Made by a program: the position numbers and the translations under genes
Shown here: piece by piece, positions 1-10,320 of the stretch
Numbering within the stretch: position 1 is the first letter of the stretch
Layout of the letters: each line of letters begins with the position of its first letter
The notes under the pieces: model-generated
Databases searched by the model: none
Told to the model about the DNA's origin: nothing
The model's input: the letters and a program-made list of their open reading frames with translations, nothing else
Source: Trichobilharzia regenti
Taxonomy: Eukaryota > Platyhelminthes > Trematoda > Strigeidida > Schistosomatidae
Assembly (NCBI GenBank): GCA_944472135.2
Contig: OX235265.1
Span: 43,125,459-43,189,458 of the forward strand
Direction of reading: 5' to 3'
Length of the DNA: 64,000 nt

Positions 1-1448
1 GAAACATTGAAGTTCAGCGTTAAAGCAGAGGGTGGAGAGTCAGTAGTCCTCTGTTCCCTTATGTTCTGGATTACAGCCAGTGAACTGGAAAATTCCATCA
101 ACTAATGGCCGTAGGGACTGTCTGAAACTACCATCCTTATGTGGGGCATTGAAACAACTAAATATTAGAGATCTGTACTATGGTGTCTACGGGCCTAGAT
201 TCTGTATGAGGGAATCATATGCTCTGATAGCGTGAATGCGATTTGCTGCAGTGAGTTTGATGCCTTTTCCCTCGAATTTTAGTCTAAAGTTCCCACAAAC
301 TGATAGGGTATGAGAAAGTTACCATGCAAAGTAAAACAGGCTCCCTCACCGTCATGGTATACTTTTGTACGTTGACTTCACTATGGTTTGTTTCAATAGT
401 CAGTCATAGTTTTGTAATGAGATTGTATTTAGGGTTTTCGAATCCTCCATACTACATAAATCAATCCATATATTACGCAGATTATGTTTACAGGCGTGCC
501 GTAATTTTAGTCGCCAGTGGCCCAGGATATTGACGTTCATGGATAGTACGAAGTATACTAACGCAAGATCTAGTACACACAACTTCTATAGTATTCGTTC
601 CACGCAGACCAAAGGCAAAGCAAATCACAAGAATTGATAGTCCAAATTACGAGATATATTTCGGGACCAAATCGGAGTGTGAGATGATTGCTTAGATAAA
701 TAGGGATCGTGCGCGAACGAACGAAAGTGACACGACAGTGTACCGAATAGCGTGGATGCTTGACCAGGAGCTTTCAGCCAAACAAGTCGACTTAAACAGT
801 GAGGGTCAGTATCCAATGTGCAGTGATGAATGCTGTGGCCAATAATTTTGGGGAATTGTTTACCACTTCAGTTTCGTTATAGTGCTTCCATGCTTCACCC
901 ATAGAGACTTAAAGACCATTCAATATCAAAACTTCATCACGCAAATATTCTCAGTAGTGCTTTCGTTGCACTTTTACGGAGGCGTTCAATTGGGTATATT
1001 TCAACCGACTTCTAACCGATGCGCGCTTCTTCAATACGAAGTGCGTTTTCCTCACACCACAAAATACCTATTTTGTGAATTATTCGCTTGTGAAATCTGA
1101 TCTCCCCATCTGGTGAATTAAATTCAACCATTACTTACACATTGAATCTCTGTGTGGTAATTCCAGCTGCCTCGAACTACTGCCAAGGCTTCAGGCGCCA
1201 CTCCTCTAGCAGTATCTTCCTCACTCATTCAGATAAACTAGACTTGTTGGTCTGCGAAGCTGTGAAGCCGATCATCCAGATAGCACTAGGTAAAGTCGAA
1301 AACGTTTTCTTTTCCACGTCCTGTACTTTTTCAGTCTTATTCTTGTTCTTGTGGTTATTAATATGGCTGCGAAAGTAGAGTTATACAAAGCACTAAAACT
1401 CCATACTCTGTATTCACAAAGGCTACGGCTAGAGAAGGCTAAAACCCA
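1..1448. other. No recognised gene
   Basis: I see no protein family, RNA gene or repeat I can name here. The short reading frames have no recognisable domains. The right end may be 5' leader of the CR1-like element that follows, but no boundary or target duplication is visible. Confidence 0.5.
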
Positions 1449-2580
1449 GTGACATCAATCGCTTCCCGCATACCGATCCTAAAGACTCGTGTAAGTCTCG
1501 TCTGTCCTGATACCACGCCTGTATCGCCACAGTCTAGTACTGGGACGGCAGAGGCAATACCAGGTGGACAGGATACTACACCTGCATCAAACGAAAGCCA
1601 CTGTGTAAAACACAGCAAAACTAAAAGGAAACGTTCAAGACTTCATAAGACCTCGAAGGCGTCATCAAGGAAGGGAGACGGATGTCTAACATGCAGTATC
1701 ATAGCTTCGAAAACTGAATCAGTGTTTGAATGCGACTTCCGCAAACGATAGGTGCACTGCCGTTGTGACAAATGCAGGTAGCAGAAACAACGTGCCGCTC
1801 TTGTGTCCCAACACAGTCTCATGCAGCTCCCCACCTGCTAACGCCACCCTGCCAGAACTTGGGACAGATAGTAGGAAGGACACTCCAGTCCAACTGACTG
1901 GAAATGTCAGTTTTCACGAGGTGAAGATTCACAGTGTTGCACCCACAACATCAGGGGAATGTAGAATTACAAAAGCACCACTTGCATCCACTAACAACCT
2001 TGGCAACACAACAAAGGCCGACCGGAACCTGATGAAGCCTAAAGTTGCTGACGCTGCGAAGGAATACAAGAAGCCGAAGGCCAAACCTAAGTCTGGGGTT
2101 AGTCAGTCTAGTTCTCTTATCCTCTTTAACGTACCTGTAAGCAAAGATAGCTTGCTTGAACAACGGGCCCTGTTTGATCAGGAACAGTGGTCCAACCTGT
2201 GCAAGAAATTAGGTCTGAACATTAGTTCAGTGAAATTGTGCAGGCTGTACAGGGGTTTTCGCACGCCTCAGGGTAAGCCAACCCCATTAGGGGTTACACA
2301 GGGCCCTACCAAAGGGGCCAAAAAGGTACTATTAATGACTCAGGTGTTAGCCATGGACAGAAGTTCGAAAATAAGGGTGAGGCAAGACAGATCATGGGCT
2401 ATCAGACAAACGGCGAGGGAGTCACCAAAACTGACGCCTCCCACCTCTATTGTCGTACACGGTGTTCCAGAGCTGGAAACCGGCACTGCTTGTGAAAAAC
2501 ACATGCACGACGTACAGCAATGGAGATGGCTGTCATCTCAGATGGCCGTTGGCGCCTCTGGAGCCATGTCCATTTCCTGA
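1449..2580 (+). pseudogene. CR1-like ORF1, frameshifted
   Basis: Two overlapping frames (1449-1751 and 1726-2580) give a Ser/Thr/Lys-rich, basic protein. The first has a strongly basic stretch (HSKTKRKRSRLHK), as expected of a nucleic-acid-binding ORF1 product. In the second, around residues 120-190, a segment with SSSLILFNVPVSKDSLLEQ resembles the RRM-like part of CR1-type ORF1 proteins. The other CR1-like element in this window (near 48.5 kb) has a comparable motif, AIVYNIPDS. In the element such a protein would coat the retrotransposon RNA. A frameshift near 1740 and lost coding after 2580 make this a pseudogene. I assign it from its position before the endonuclease and its composition, not from a close family match. 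Confidence 0.55.
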
Positions 2581-2996
2581 CTGCCTCGCCTTTCTCATCT
2601 CACACTGATTAGCTCTCCAAAGCTGCTAATTGTCGCATTCAACTCCCAGAAGCAGTTGGCCATAGCACTTCAACGGTGGTATGAGACCAAGGGAAAAATG
2701 GAAGGATACATCCGCTGCTGCGAAAGCACACCCCGAACTATAAGGAGGCAGCAAACTAAGGCTTTAATACATCCCCAAGCTTCAGTGACACTAGAGCGAT
2801 GAATTTCTGAGAATAACAGTTTGTGTCACCCAGGTTTTCTGCCTAAATCCATAGAAAAAATCCACAAAGGGTCCGTTCCTTCAGAATCGGTCAACTAGTT
2901 CCAACATTAAGTCCCCTATCAGTAGACAACTTCACGTCAACTACCCCACAACACGCTGAGGTTGTCAGACTCACTGTCAGCTACCTATGTAACAAT
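2581..2996 (+). other. Decayed ORF1/ORF2 junction of the CR1-like element
   Basis: No open frame crosses this stretch. It lies between the ORF1-like region and the endonuclease and is most simply mutated ORF1 3' end plus spacer. Confidence 0.4.
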
Positions 2997-3897
2997 GTGA
3001 GGGAGCTGAGAAGAAAAGTAGGTGAACTCCGAAACCTCCAAGCACACCTTCAACTGAAAATGATCATTCTCACTGAAACGTGGCTAACCCCCACTATCAC
3101 CGACAACGAATTCAGTATAGGTGATATGGTTCTGTTCAGGAGAGACAGGGATAATAAGGAAGAAGAAGGAGTTGCTATATACTTTGATAGGCAACTTAAA
3201 TGTGTGCGCGACGGACCCAACACTTATTGAACTCCCAGACTCCATATGGTGTCATTTCACCGTAGGCCACACCAAGCACTTACCGGGTGGCATCTACCGA
3301 TCTCCCACCTGTGGGACAGAGCACAATCAGCTACTGCTCAGTACTATCACAGGGATACGAGACTTGGGCTACGACCAAATCACCATAGCTGGAGATTTCA
3401 ATGCTCCATCACTGAACCTCGGCTCGGGGTGTGCTAAGGGAAAATTTGGCCGAAACCTACTGCAAACTATTCGAAACACGGGATTGACTGAGAATGTTGG
3501 AGACGACACTAGGTGGGGCCCTAGTGGAAAGTCATCAAAACTAGATTATATTCTAACTGGTGACCAACTACTCGTCGGAAAGGTCCAGATCATGACTCCT
3601 ATAGGAAGTAGTGACCATGCAGTCATAGGTTTCGATCTTGTTCTCTGTGAGTGTTTGCAGTGGGATGTTACGCGACCATGTCTGTGTTGCAGCAAGGCTG
3701 ACTATGCCGAAATGCGGAGGCTCTTGTCCGACGCAGACCGGCTCTTAGCATGGGATGAGCTATTTGTGGATGAAAACTGGGAGGTGGTAAAAAAGATTAT
3801 TCTTACAGTAACTGTCAGTCCGTCTCATAAACCGTTAATGCCCAGCTCTCGCTACGCTCGGGCCCACGCTGTTCCTTTGAGTATCAGAAACGCTTAG
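2997..3897 (+). pseudogene. CR1-like ORF2 endonuclease domain, frameshifted
   Basis: This is an apurinic/apyrimidinic-type endonuclease, which in non-LTR retrotransposons nicks the target DNA to prime reverse transcription. Frame 2997-3230 carries the TETWL motif. After a shift near 3200, frame 3121-3897 carries GGIYRSP, the catalytic IAGDFNAPS block, the LDYIL block and the final SSDHAVIGFDL with its conserved Ser-Asp-His. These motifs are in family order and spacing. The frame ends at a stop at 3895-3897 soon after the domain, where an intact element would run on into the RT. The frameshift and stop make it non-functional. Confidence 0.85.
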
Positions 3898-4209
3898 AAA
3901 TAACGGACGCAAAAACCAAAACACCGATCTGCTGCTTGTTATTTCTTTATTGTTACACCAAATATAAAAGGAATAAACGAACTAAGGTCTGAAAACAAAA
4001 TTACAATAATAAATCTTTCTATTACTTCTGACGATGTTTCACTCTTCTTTCTGAACAGCGACCGATGAGACGATGACTGTCGTATTGATGCCTCCGCGAA
4101 AATTGGGGAAGTTGATTTTAAGCAAACAACCAAGAATTGATCGTTCAATCTTCAACTCCATTGACAGTAACCTCGGATGCCGTTTCTTTAGCCACAACAC
4201 ACACAACAC
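3898..4209. other. Non-coding interval splitting endonuclease from pre-RT
   Basis: About 310 bp with no RT or endonuclease similarity, AT-rich at its left end. The flanking parts belong to one ORF2, so this is either a small secondary insertion or a heavily mutated linker. I see no clear target duplication. Confidence 0.4.
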
Positions 4210-5234
4210 AAAAGGAAGACATCATGGTTGAAGAGAGGCACGCAACGTGTTCTGTAAGCAAAGCGGAAGGCTTGGTTTGCGTGGCGTGTACCAAGAGTCA
4301 GACCGACCACGATGCACACCTCGAACTCAGGAGCCGGTGCAATGCAGGAGTCAGGAGGGACAGAAGGTCATTCCAGGCTAACCTCTCTAAAAAACTCCTA
4401 GCAAACCTCAAAAACGTGTACCGATTGATGTCGGAAAGAAAACCAACAAACCAGGGGGCATGCGCCTTAGTAGACCCAAACGGTCAATATCTCACTAGTC
4501 TAGAGATGGCTCAGTTCAGCACTAGCCAAACAGCTAAACAGCAATGTGGATATTGCAGTTACGGTCCAAAATGGTGGCACTACTATTTCACAGGAGGAAG
4601 ACCTAGTGGTTACTCCCCAAATAAACCCCGCGATAGCACTAAGGAAGCTACAGCGACTCACACCCGGGAAGTCCGCAGATTGTGACGACATCAGGCCATC
4701 TGTTCTGAAACAGTGCGTCGAAGCTCTCTGTAGACCCCTGTGCGACTTGTTCCAACACTCGATGGATTCGGGGAAACTGCCAAAGGAGTGGAAAAGAGCC
4801 ATCCTTTCTCCGATCTTCAAAGGTGGGAATAGGCAAAATGCCGCTAGTTATAGACCAGTAGCTCTACTCCCAGTGGTATCAAAAGTACTGGAAAGTATTA
4901 TTGACGATCACATCAGGGAATACCTCAATAGGTCTAATATGCTCCATAAGGCCCAACAAAGTTTCATGAAAGCCAGATCCTGCGTTACTAACCTACTATC
5001 AGCTTGGGACGATTGGACATCGTGCTGAGATATGAATGTTCCAGTCCATGTGGTCTTCCTGGACTTTGAGAAGGCATTTGACACAGTTCACCATGACCTT
5101 AAACACAAAATAAGTCAGGCAGTTATAGGTAAGGCGCTTCTATCATGGTCGAAGGACTACCTAGCTGACAGGCAATTTTGCACTAAGGTCAATCGAGTCC
5201 GATCGCCTTGGCACAGCTCGTCATCAGAGGTGTC
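4210..5234 (+). pseudogene. CR1-like reverse transcriptase, N-terminal part
   Basis: The pre-RT segment lies in the 4137-4685 frame (motifs SERKPTNQG and ALVDPNG). The RT continues in another frame from 4546. Visible RT blocks are KSADCDDIRPSVL (the family's SPGPDGI-like block), SYRPVALLPVVSK, QQSFMKARSC and VVFLDFEKAFDTVHH, the last with the first catalytic aspartate. An in-frame TGA sits just before the palm block (5026-5028). The coding sequence is cut at 5234 by the nested LTR element and resumes at 7162. The family reverse-transcribes its own RNA at the nicked target. This copy cannot, because of the shift, the stop and the insertion. Confidence 0.85.
5231..5234. repeat. Target-site duplication TGTC, left copy
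   Basis: TGTC stands just before the 5' LTR and again just after the 3' LTR (7162-7165). In the interrupted RT gene only one copy is needed to read through the SQGSILGP motif, so this is a true 4-bp target-site duplication. Confidence 0.85.
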
Positions 5235-5428
5235 TGTGGTGATTGACAATTTCTATCTCTGTATTGTTTAAATACTTACTGTTGATTGTTGATATGTTTC
5301 TTATATGAATGGCATAATAATTCCGCTAAATACAAATTCCTAAGTTCTGCCCTCTCTGTGTTTTGGTTGGATTCGTGTAATTCGGTCATCTCGAAATACT
5401 AATACTACAATTACAATAAATTACTACA
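5235..5428 (+). repeat. 5' LTR (194 bp)
   Basis: Begins TGTGGTGATTGACAAT and ends ATTACAATAAATTACTACA. It matches the 3' LTR apart from a 98-bp block found only there. A second 194-bp copy lies in reverse at 16568-16761, so 194 bp is probably the standard length. Confidence 0.9.
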
Positions 5429-5431
5429 AAT

Positions 5432-5448
5432 TGGCGTCGCGATGGAAC
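5432..5448 (+). promoter_or_regulatory. Possible primer-binding site
   Basis: The sequence TGGCGTCGCGATGGAAC starts three bases after the 5' LTR. TGG is the complement of a tRNA CCA end and the position is right for a minus-strand primer site. I do not assign the tRNA. It overlaps the gag start codon (5442). Confidence 0.45.
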
Positions 5449-6881
5449 TAAATACCCTGGGAAAACTTCCTATAAATGCTACTCCGCGAGAGATTGCTGA
5501 TTGTTTGGAATGCTTCGATGCGTGGTGCATTTCAAAGAATGTTCGGGATGACAAAGTACCAGCACATTTCATCACTGCTATTGGGCTTGATGCATATAGC
5601 CTAGTGAAGAATCTGGCGTTTCCAGATAAACCCATTTCTCTGCCATATGCTAAGCTCCGTGAACTTCTTATAGATCACTTCCATATAACTACTTTTGAGA
5701 CGCGAGAGAGGGCTCAGTTCAATAAACTGCTTCGTGCTCCCAACCAGAAGATTCGAGATTTTATTCTGCAACTCCAAATACAAGCTTCAAAGTGTAACTT
5801 TGGAGATCAGCTGCATACTCAACTACGTGATCGTCTAATTGCTGGAATCAATATTCTTAAGTTAGAGAAAGAGTTAATTCAGATTCCTTCTTGTACTTTT
5901 CAAACTGCTAAAGATTTATATATTACATATGAAGATGTCAATAATGAATACTCTGCTCCCACTACGTCAGTATCTGATGTTATGCTTTCTAAAGTCGAAA
6001 ATACAAGTGTTCATGGAAAGCAATCCAAACTGTCGTCCACAGGTAATAGAATGCAGCCAGAGATCAAAAACATTAAACCGTGTTTATCCTGTGGAAAGTT
6101 ACATCTACGAAGCACTTGCCGTTTTCGGGGTGCTAAGTGTCACAAATGTGGTAAAGTTGGACACATCAAGACGGTTTGCAGAAGTTCGAATACTTATGTT
6201 GCTCAACATTCTTATAATTCTCCCAATCTGTCTAGTAAAATGGAGTCAATGTGTCTTTCAACCTTTCAAAATACTCAAGCTAATCCAATGAAAACCTCCA
6301 CTACAAGTTCGGCAACTCAAGTGTCAACTGTTTTCAAAAATGAGGTAGCTGAGTTACAATGTGAACTGTCGAAAACACGAAAAGACCTGAATGAGATGAG
6401 AGAGCAACTGATTAAAATGGAGGAATTACTGCATATGCATAGACTGCGTCTGTCGAATGCAGAGCATACAAGTACCCGTGAAAGTCCTGCAAAACTTTTC
6501 AAATCTCGAATTCTCAAAAAGCATCTGATGTCCACGACTTCTAATGTACATTATTACAAAGGTAATAACTATAGACCTTCTGTTGGAATTATACTACAAA
6601 AAATGGGAAATCGAGTGGTGAAGATATTAGACATCAAAGATCACTCAGTTCATAACGGACACCTGGACAAAGTGACAATAAATGAAGTAGGTCGTTCCAA
6701 TTATAATATTATTGATTCCGCTAATAATCCTGATTTTGTAGATAATTCAGAAATAGGTCCAGATAATACTGATGAAAATAATATCACAGAATCAGTTAGG
6801 TCGAAGCTACTTGCAAGCAAATCGAGACATCGTTATAAATACGCAAGGAGATATTCGACGTGTGGCGGATGTGGTGATTGA
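5442..6881 (+). CDS. Gag-like protein with zinc knuckle
   Basis: An intact 479-residue frame filling the LTR element. Residues 1-160 resemble a retrotransposon capsid region, with an aromatic/leucine-rich stretch ending in a QFNKLLRAPNQKIRDFILQL-like helix. Around residues 210-245 there are two Cys/His clusters: a CLSCGKLHLRSTC segment, then a CCHC knuckle, CHKCGKVGHIKTVC, of the CX2CX4HX4C type that binds RNA. Residues about 295-340 form a Leu/Glu/Lys-rich segment likely to be a coiled coil. The protein would package the element's RNA. No aspartic protease motif or RT motif follows. The frame ends within the 3' LTR with a Cys/Gly-rich tail. The start is the first ATG after the LTR. The frame is open while the surrounding CR1 gene is broken, which suggests a younger insertion. 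Confidence 0.8.
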   Translation: MELNTLGKLPINATPREIADCLECFDAWCISKNVRDDKVPAHFITAIGLDAYSLVKNLAFPDKPISLPYAKLRELLIDHFHITTFETRERAQFNKLLRAPNQKIRDFILQLQIQASKCNFGDQLHTQLRDRLIAGINILKLEKELIQIPSCTFQTAKDLYITYEDVNNEYSAPTTSVSDVMLSKVENTSVHGKQSKLSSTGNRMQPEIKNIKPCLSCGKLHLRSTCRFRGAKCHKCGKVGHIKTVCRSSNTYVAQHSYNSPNLSSKMESMCLSTFQNTQANPMKTSTTSSATQVSTVFKNEVAELQCELSKTRKDLNEMREQLIKMEELLHMHRLRLSNAEHTSTRESPAKLFKSRILKKHLMSTTSNVHYYKGNNYRPSVGIILQKMGNRVVKILDIKDHSVHNGHLDKVTINEVGRSNYNIIDSANNPDFVDNSEIGPDNTDENNITESVRSKLLASKSRHRYKYARRYSTCGGCGD

Positions 6882-7161
6882 CAATTTCTATCTCTGTATT
6901 GTTTAAATACTTACTGTTGATTGTTGATATGTTTCTCATGATTGCTAATCGTATATGTAATTTATCATATTGATGATGCCTGTAAACTGGCGTCTCTCAT
7001 GTACAAAATGAGAATATACTATTATTATTATTATTATGTGAATGGCATAATAATTCCGCTAAATACAAATTCCTAAGTTCTGCCCTCTCTGTGTTTTGGT
7101 TGGATTCGTGTAATTCGGTCATCTCGAAATACTAATACTACAATTACAATAAATTACTACA
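6870..7161 (+). repeat. 3' LTR (292 bp, with 98-bp insert)
   Basis: Both ends match the 5' LTR. It is longer because of an inserted block at 6937-7034. The gag stop codon lies 10 bases inside it. Confidence 0.85.
6937..7034 (+). mobile_element. 98-bp repeat insert in the 3' LTR
   Basis: Absent from the 5' LTR and from the copy at 16568-16761. It contains GATGCCTGTAAACTGGCGTC and ends in an ATT run. The same sequence occurs in reverse at about 43726-43810, so it is the 3' tail of a dispersed repeat, inserted after or during spread of the LTR element. Confidence 0.65.
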
Positions 7162-8160
7162 TGTCGCAGGGTTCTATCCTAGGACCACTGATGTTTTTGA
7201 TTTTTGTCAATGATCTACCATACCGTCTAAGCTGCCCAACTCTTCTATATGTCGACGACGTAAAGGCATGGAGGGCGATAAAGTATTCGGAGGACTCAGA
7301 TAGGCTACAGGAAGATTTAAACCTTCTGGAAGACTGGACGGTGGCCAGTGGCATGACTTTCAACTTGAAAAAGTGCAAAGTAGTGAAGTTACGCACCTGT
7401 AGACTGAAAAATGCAAGTTACACCCTGTGCAATGAAAGCTTGTCCTGCACACCGTCGGAACGCGACTTAGGTCTAGTTCTAACGGAAAAAATGAACACAA
7501 GCGTAAATTACACAAGGGATGTAGCGAGGGCATATGAGGTCATACACTTTACACATAGACAGTTAGGTGCACTCACTCCTGAGCTCTTTCTAAGGTGATG
7601 CAAAACATACGTCAGACCACACCTTGAAGTGCATAATATTATTGCACCCCCACTGCTTGGAGAGGTGCCAACCTCTTGGAGAGAGTCCAACGACGGGCAA
7701 CAAAAGGGGTGGTTGGTCTACGAAATAAACATATGATGAAAGGCTGAAGAAATTAGGCCTGTTCACACTTAGCTACTGACGTCTTAGGTGGGATTTAATT
7801 ACTGCCTAGAAATTACCAATTGACCAGAGTCACCCAAACAAAGGTGTTCTGCCTTTGAGTAGGTATAGGCTCCCACGTGAAAATCCCAGAAGGATAGCTC
7901 ACCAGAGGGCAAGGACCCTGGTGCGCTCCCACTTCTTTTCACTGCGGGTTTGCCGTCCCTGAAATTCTTTACCGGCAGATGTAGCTATGGCACCGTTTTG
8001 GGACGCCTTTAAGCGAAGGCTGGACAACCATGCAGAGACACAAGGGCCGCATCCAAATGACCTATCCCCTTAAAATCGCATACGCGATTCAGGGGTAGAC
8101 AACTAAACTTGTCGTTTTACTTCTTTGCATTCTCTCGCGTCTTACCCTCCAGAAAACTCT
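7162..8160 (+). pseudogene. CR1-like reverse transcriptase, C-terminal part
   Basis: Coding resumes right after the right-hand TGTC with SQGSILGPLMFLIFVNDLP, followed by the catalytic block YVDDVKAW, where the family normally has YADD; both active-site aspartates remain. Next come WTVASGMTFNLKKCKV and the thumb region with SERDLGLVLTEKM. The open frame ends at 7598. Beyond it, three-frame reading shows only scattered remnants (for example a KTYVRPHLE-like segment) up to about 8100. This is therefore a pseudogene independently of the LTR insertion. Confidence 0.85.
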
Positions 8161-8167
8161 AACTACA

Positions 8168-8192
8168 CCTATTATTATTATCATTATTATTC
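8168..8192 (+). repeat. ATT-rich microsatellite, 3' end of the CR1-like element
   Basis: Imperfect (ATT) repeats follow the decayed coding region, like the short tandem repeats that end CR1-type elements. Confidence 0.6.
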
Positions 8193-8195
8193 TTC

Positions 8196-9574
8196 AAATT
8201 TAATCAGCTGACTGTTGGTACGTTTTATTATTTCTTTTCCTGTCTGTTAGTCTAAATAACTTCACTTATTATATATATTATTATTATTATCTCTTTTCTT
8301 TTGAGGAAGATACCGGAGTACTAACTGGTGAAAGGATCAACTCCATTCACAGTAGTAACGGTCTTAACACACCTCATACTACAAACTACATATAATTAAT
8401 CCCAGCACTACTCCTTTTGGAGTCGACCAAAACTGCGACAGTCGAGTGGCGGGTCGAGCTACGCAGAAGTTAATCGAAGATCAGGAACCGATACCTCGTA
8501 ATCAGGAGGCGAGCACAAAGAAATCAAATTGGTTTATACTAGCTCGTAAAAACGATGTTGGATATTGGATGTGGTTTAACGGCCATGAATCCAGAATTGT
8601 GTACCAATCTGTTCTTCAGTTTCCTGTGTCTGTGGAAAGCGGTGCCTACCAACATACTGGCGATTCAGCCAAAAATTATTGCAGCTAGTGCAGCTTCCTT
8701 TATTGAGGGGAGATTAACTGGATATATCGCCGGTAAGGTTTTCTAGTGACGTCATGAAATGGCTACCGTCTTATTACGCACTGATGCCAACCACATTATC
8801 AGTGTCAGAGCAGTGGTCATTGTGATTGTGAAGTAAAGGCCATTAGCAGTGAGAAAGCATTGGTGCCGCAATGAGCACTACATTGGCAACCTGTATGACA
8901 TATTCTTTTGTTCTGTAGGAGTAGATAATGATAACAACTGGTGTTTAAAAAAAGGTGGATCAAAGAAATCCGAAAACAAAGTTTGTACTAAAAATAGTGG
9001 AAACGGGGACTCAGAATGTTGGAAATATGCTCTCCATTGGGAGGGAACCTCCAAAATAATTTAAATTTAAATTCGAAGACAATAACTCAAGGGAGAGCTT
9101 AACTGTAAGCTTGTTGCGTGCGTTATTTGACTAAATCAGCGTACACGTATTTCCTAGTACTTCTTCGCTTCTGTTAATATGCATAGACGTTGCGGCTACT
9201 CGACACTCACAAAGTAAAACCAAAAGGGACTTGCAACGAATACGATCGTGTATTATAGCAGTAGTCAAATTTTAAAAATTGTGTCAAGGTAATGTTCAAC
9301 AATAAATTGACAAATGTTTGCGGAGTACATATAAAATAGGTCTGTGTAAACATATAATATAACTGTACAAATTAGACTAAAAAGCGTATTTACAGTTGAT
9401 ATAGGGGCACTACAAGCTTTTGTAGTATGTAACACAAGAAAAAATGGATTTTAGAAATGCCATAAAAATTCACTCTGTTTGGAGTTCGTGGCTATGGTAG
9501 AATGGAAAACTAGGTTTTGCGGTGATAGTTTATGGTCTACGTTAGGACCGCACACCGCATTTTACTTAAGCCAG
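8196..9574. other. No recognised gene
   Basis: Contains short frames without known motifs, including an 80-codon plus-strand frame at 8446-8688 that I cannot assign. An AT-rich satellite-like stretch lies at 8265-8295. I see no clear repeat family here. Confidence 0.4.
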
Positions 9575-10320
9575 TCGCTTCACATCAAAGATGGGACTTC
9601 AAGTGAACATAGATAAAACAGAGGTGATGAAGATTCCTAGCCAACATCAACAACAACAACAACAGACAACAATCAGCATAAATGGGAAGAACCTGAAAGA
9701 AACAACCTCCTTCACCTACCTGGGAAGCATCGTCTCAACTACAGGCGGAACTGACGAGGATATCAAAGCCAGAATCGGAAAAGCAAGACAAGCTTTCATT
9801 ACTCTCAAATCTGTGTGGAGGTCAACAGCACTCAGCATCAAAAATAACATCCGGATTTTCAACTCCAATGTAAAGTCAGTGCTACTATACGGATCAGAGA
9901 CTTGGCGCGTCATAAAGAGCATCTCAAACAAACTTCAGACCTTCATTAGCAGCTGTCTTCGCTCAATACTCAAGATCAGATGGTCGGCCGAAAAAGTTCA
10001 GAAACAGGGATCTCTGGGAGCGAACCAACCAGGAACCGATTGTGAAACAAATAGGCAGGAAGAAATGGAGATGGATTGGCCATACGCTGAGGAAACCATC
10101 AAGTGACATCACTAGACAAGCCCTCGAGTGGAACCCGAAAGGGAGGCGGCGAGTTGGTCGTCACAAGGGTGACTTGGAGGAGATCATGCGAGGAGGAGAT
10201 GAAAGCATGTGGACAGACCTGGAGCGGGGTGAAAAAGTTGTCAGAAAACAGAAGGCAATGGAGGTGCGCAGCTGAAGCCCTATGTTCCTCTAGGAACTAA
10301 AGGATACAATAATAATATAA
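9575..10320 (+). mobile_element. RTE-like non-LTR retrotransposon, 3' end
   Basis: The 3' third of an RTE/SR2-type RT. Frame 9591-10106 begins with MGLQVNIDKTEVMKI (the family's GLxIN-KT block), then FTYLGSIVS, RIGKARQAFITLKSVWRS and LLYGSETW. After a frameshift, 10042-10275 continues with KKWRWIGHTLRK. The element ends in an AATAATAATA-rich run near 10300. The catalytic RT motifs and the endonuclease are missing, so it is 5'-truncated and inactive. A (CAA) microsatellite lies inside it at about 9648-9665. Confidence 0.85.

Larger units (their letters stand above)
5235..7161 (+). mobile_element. Gag-only LTR retrotransposon nested in the CR1-like RT
   Basis: A 1927-bp element with two LTRs starting TGTGGTGATTG and ending ATTACTACA (terminal TG...CA), a possible primer-binding site at 5432 and a single 479-codon gag-like gene. 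No protease, reverse transcriptase, RNase H or integrase is present, and the gag stop lies inside the 3' LTR, so there is no room for pol. It must have been mobilised by enzymes from another element. The overall plan is that of TRIM or TR-GAG elements described in plants. Flanking TGTC repeats mark the insertion. Confidence 0.85.
1449..8195 (+). mobile_element. Degenerate CR1-like non-LTR retrotransposon, interrupted by an LTR element
   Basis: The interval reads in order ORF1-like region, AP-type endonuclease, pre-RT segment, reverse transcriptase and a 3' tail ending in an ATT-rich microsatellite. This is the layout of CR1/jockey-clade elements, which are known in schistosomes. It is broken by several frameshifts and stops, and by a complete LTR element (5235-7161) inside the RT palm. 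Removing that insert restores continuity across an S-Q-G-S-I-L-G-P RT motif. The 5' boundary is uncertain. The element is dead as it stands. Confidence 0.85.

Noticed and set aside
1726..2580. A host gene of 284 codons
   Set aside because: Its place just before a CR1 endonuclease and its basic, low-complexity composition fit a retrotransposon ORF1.
5442..6881. A domesticated host gag gene
   Set aside because: It is flanked by LTRs and a target duplication, so it is part of a recent element; no sign of host use.
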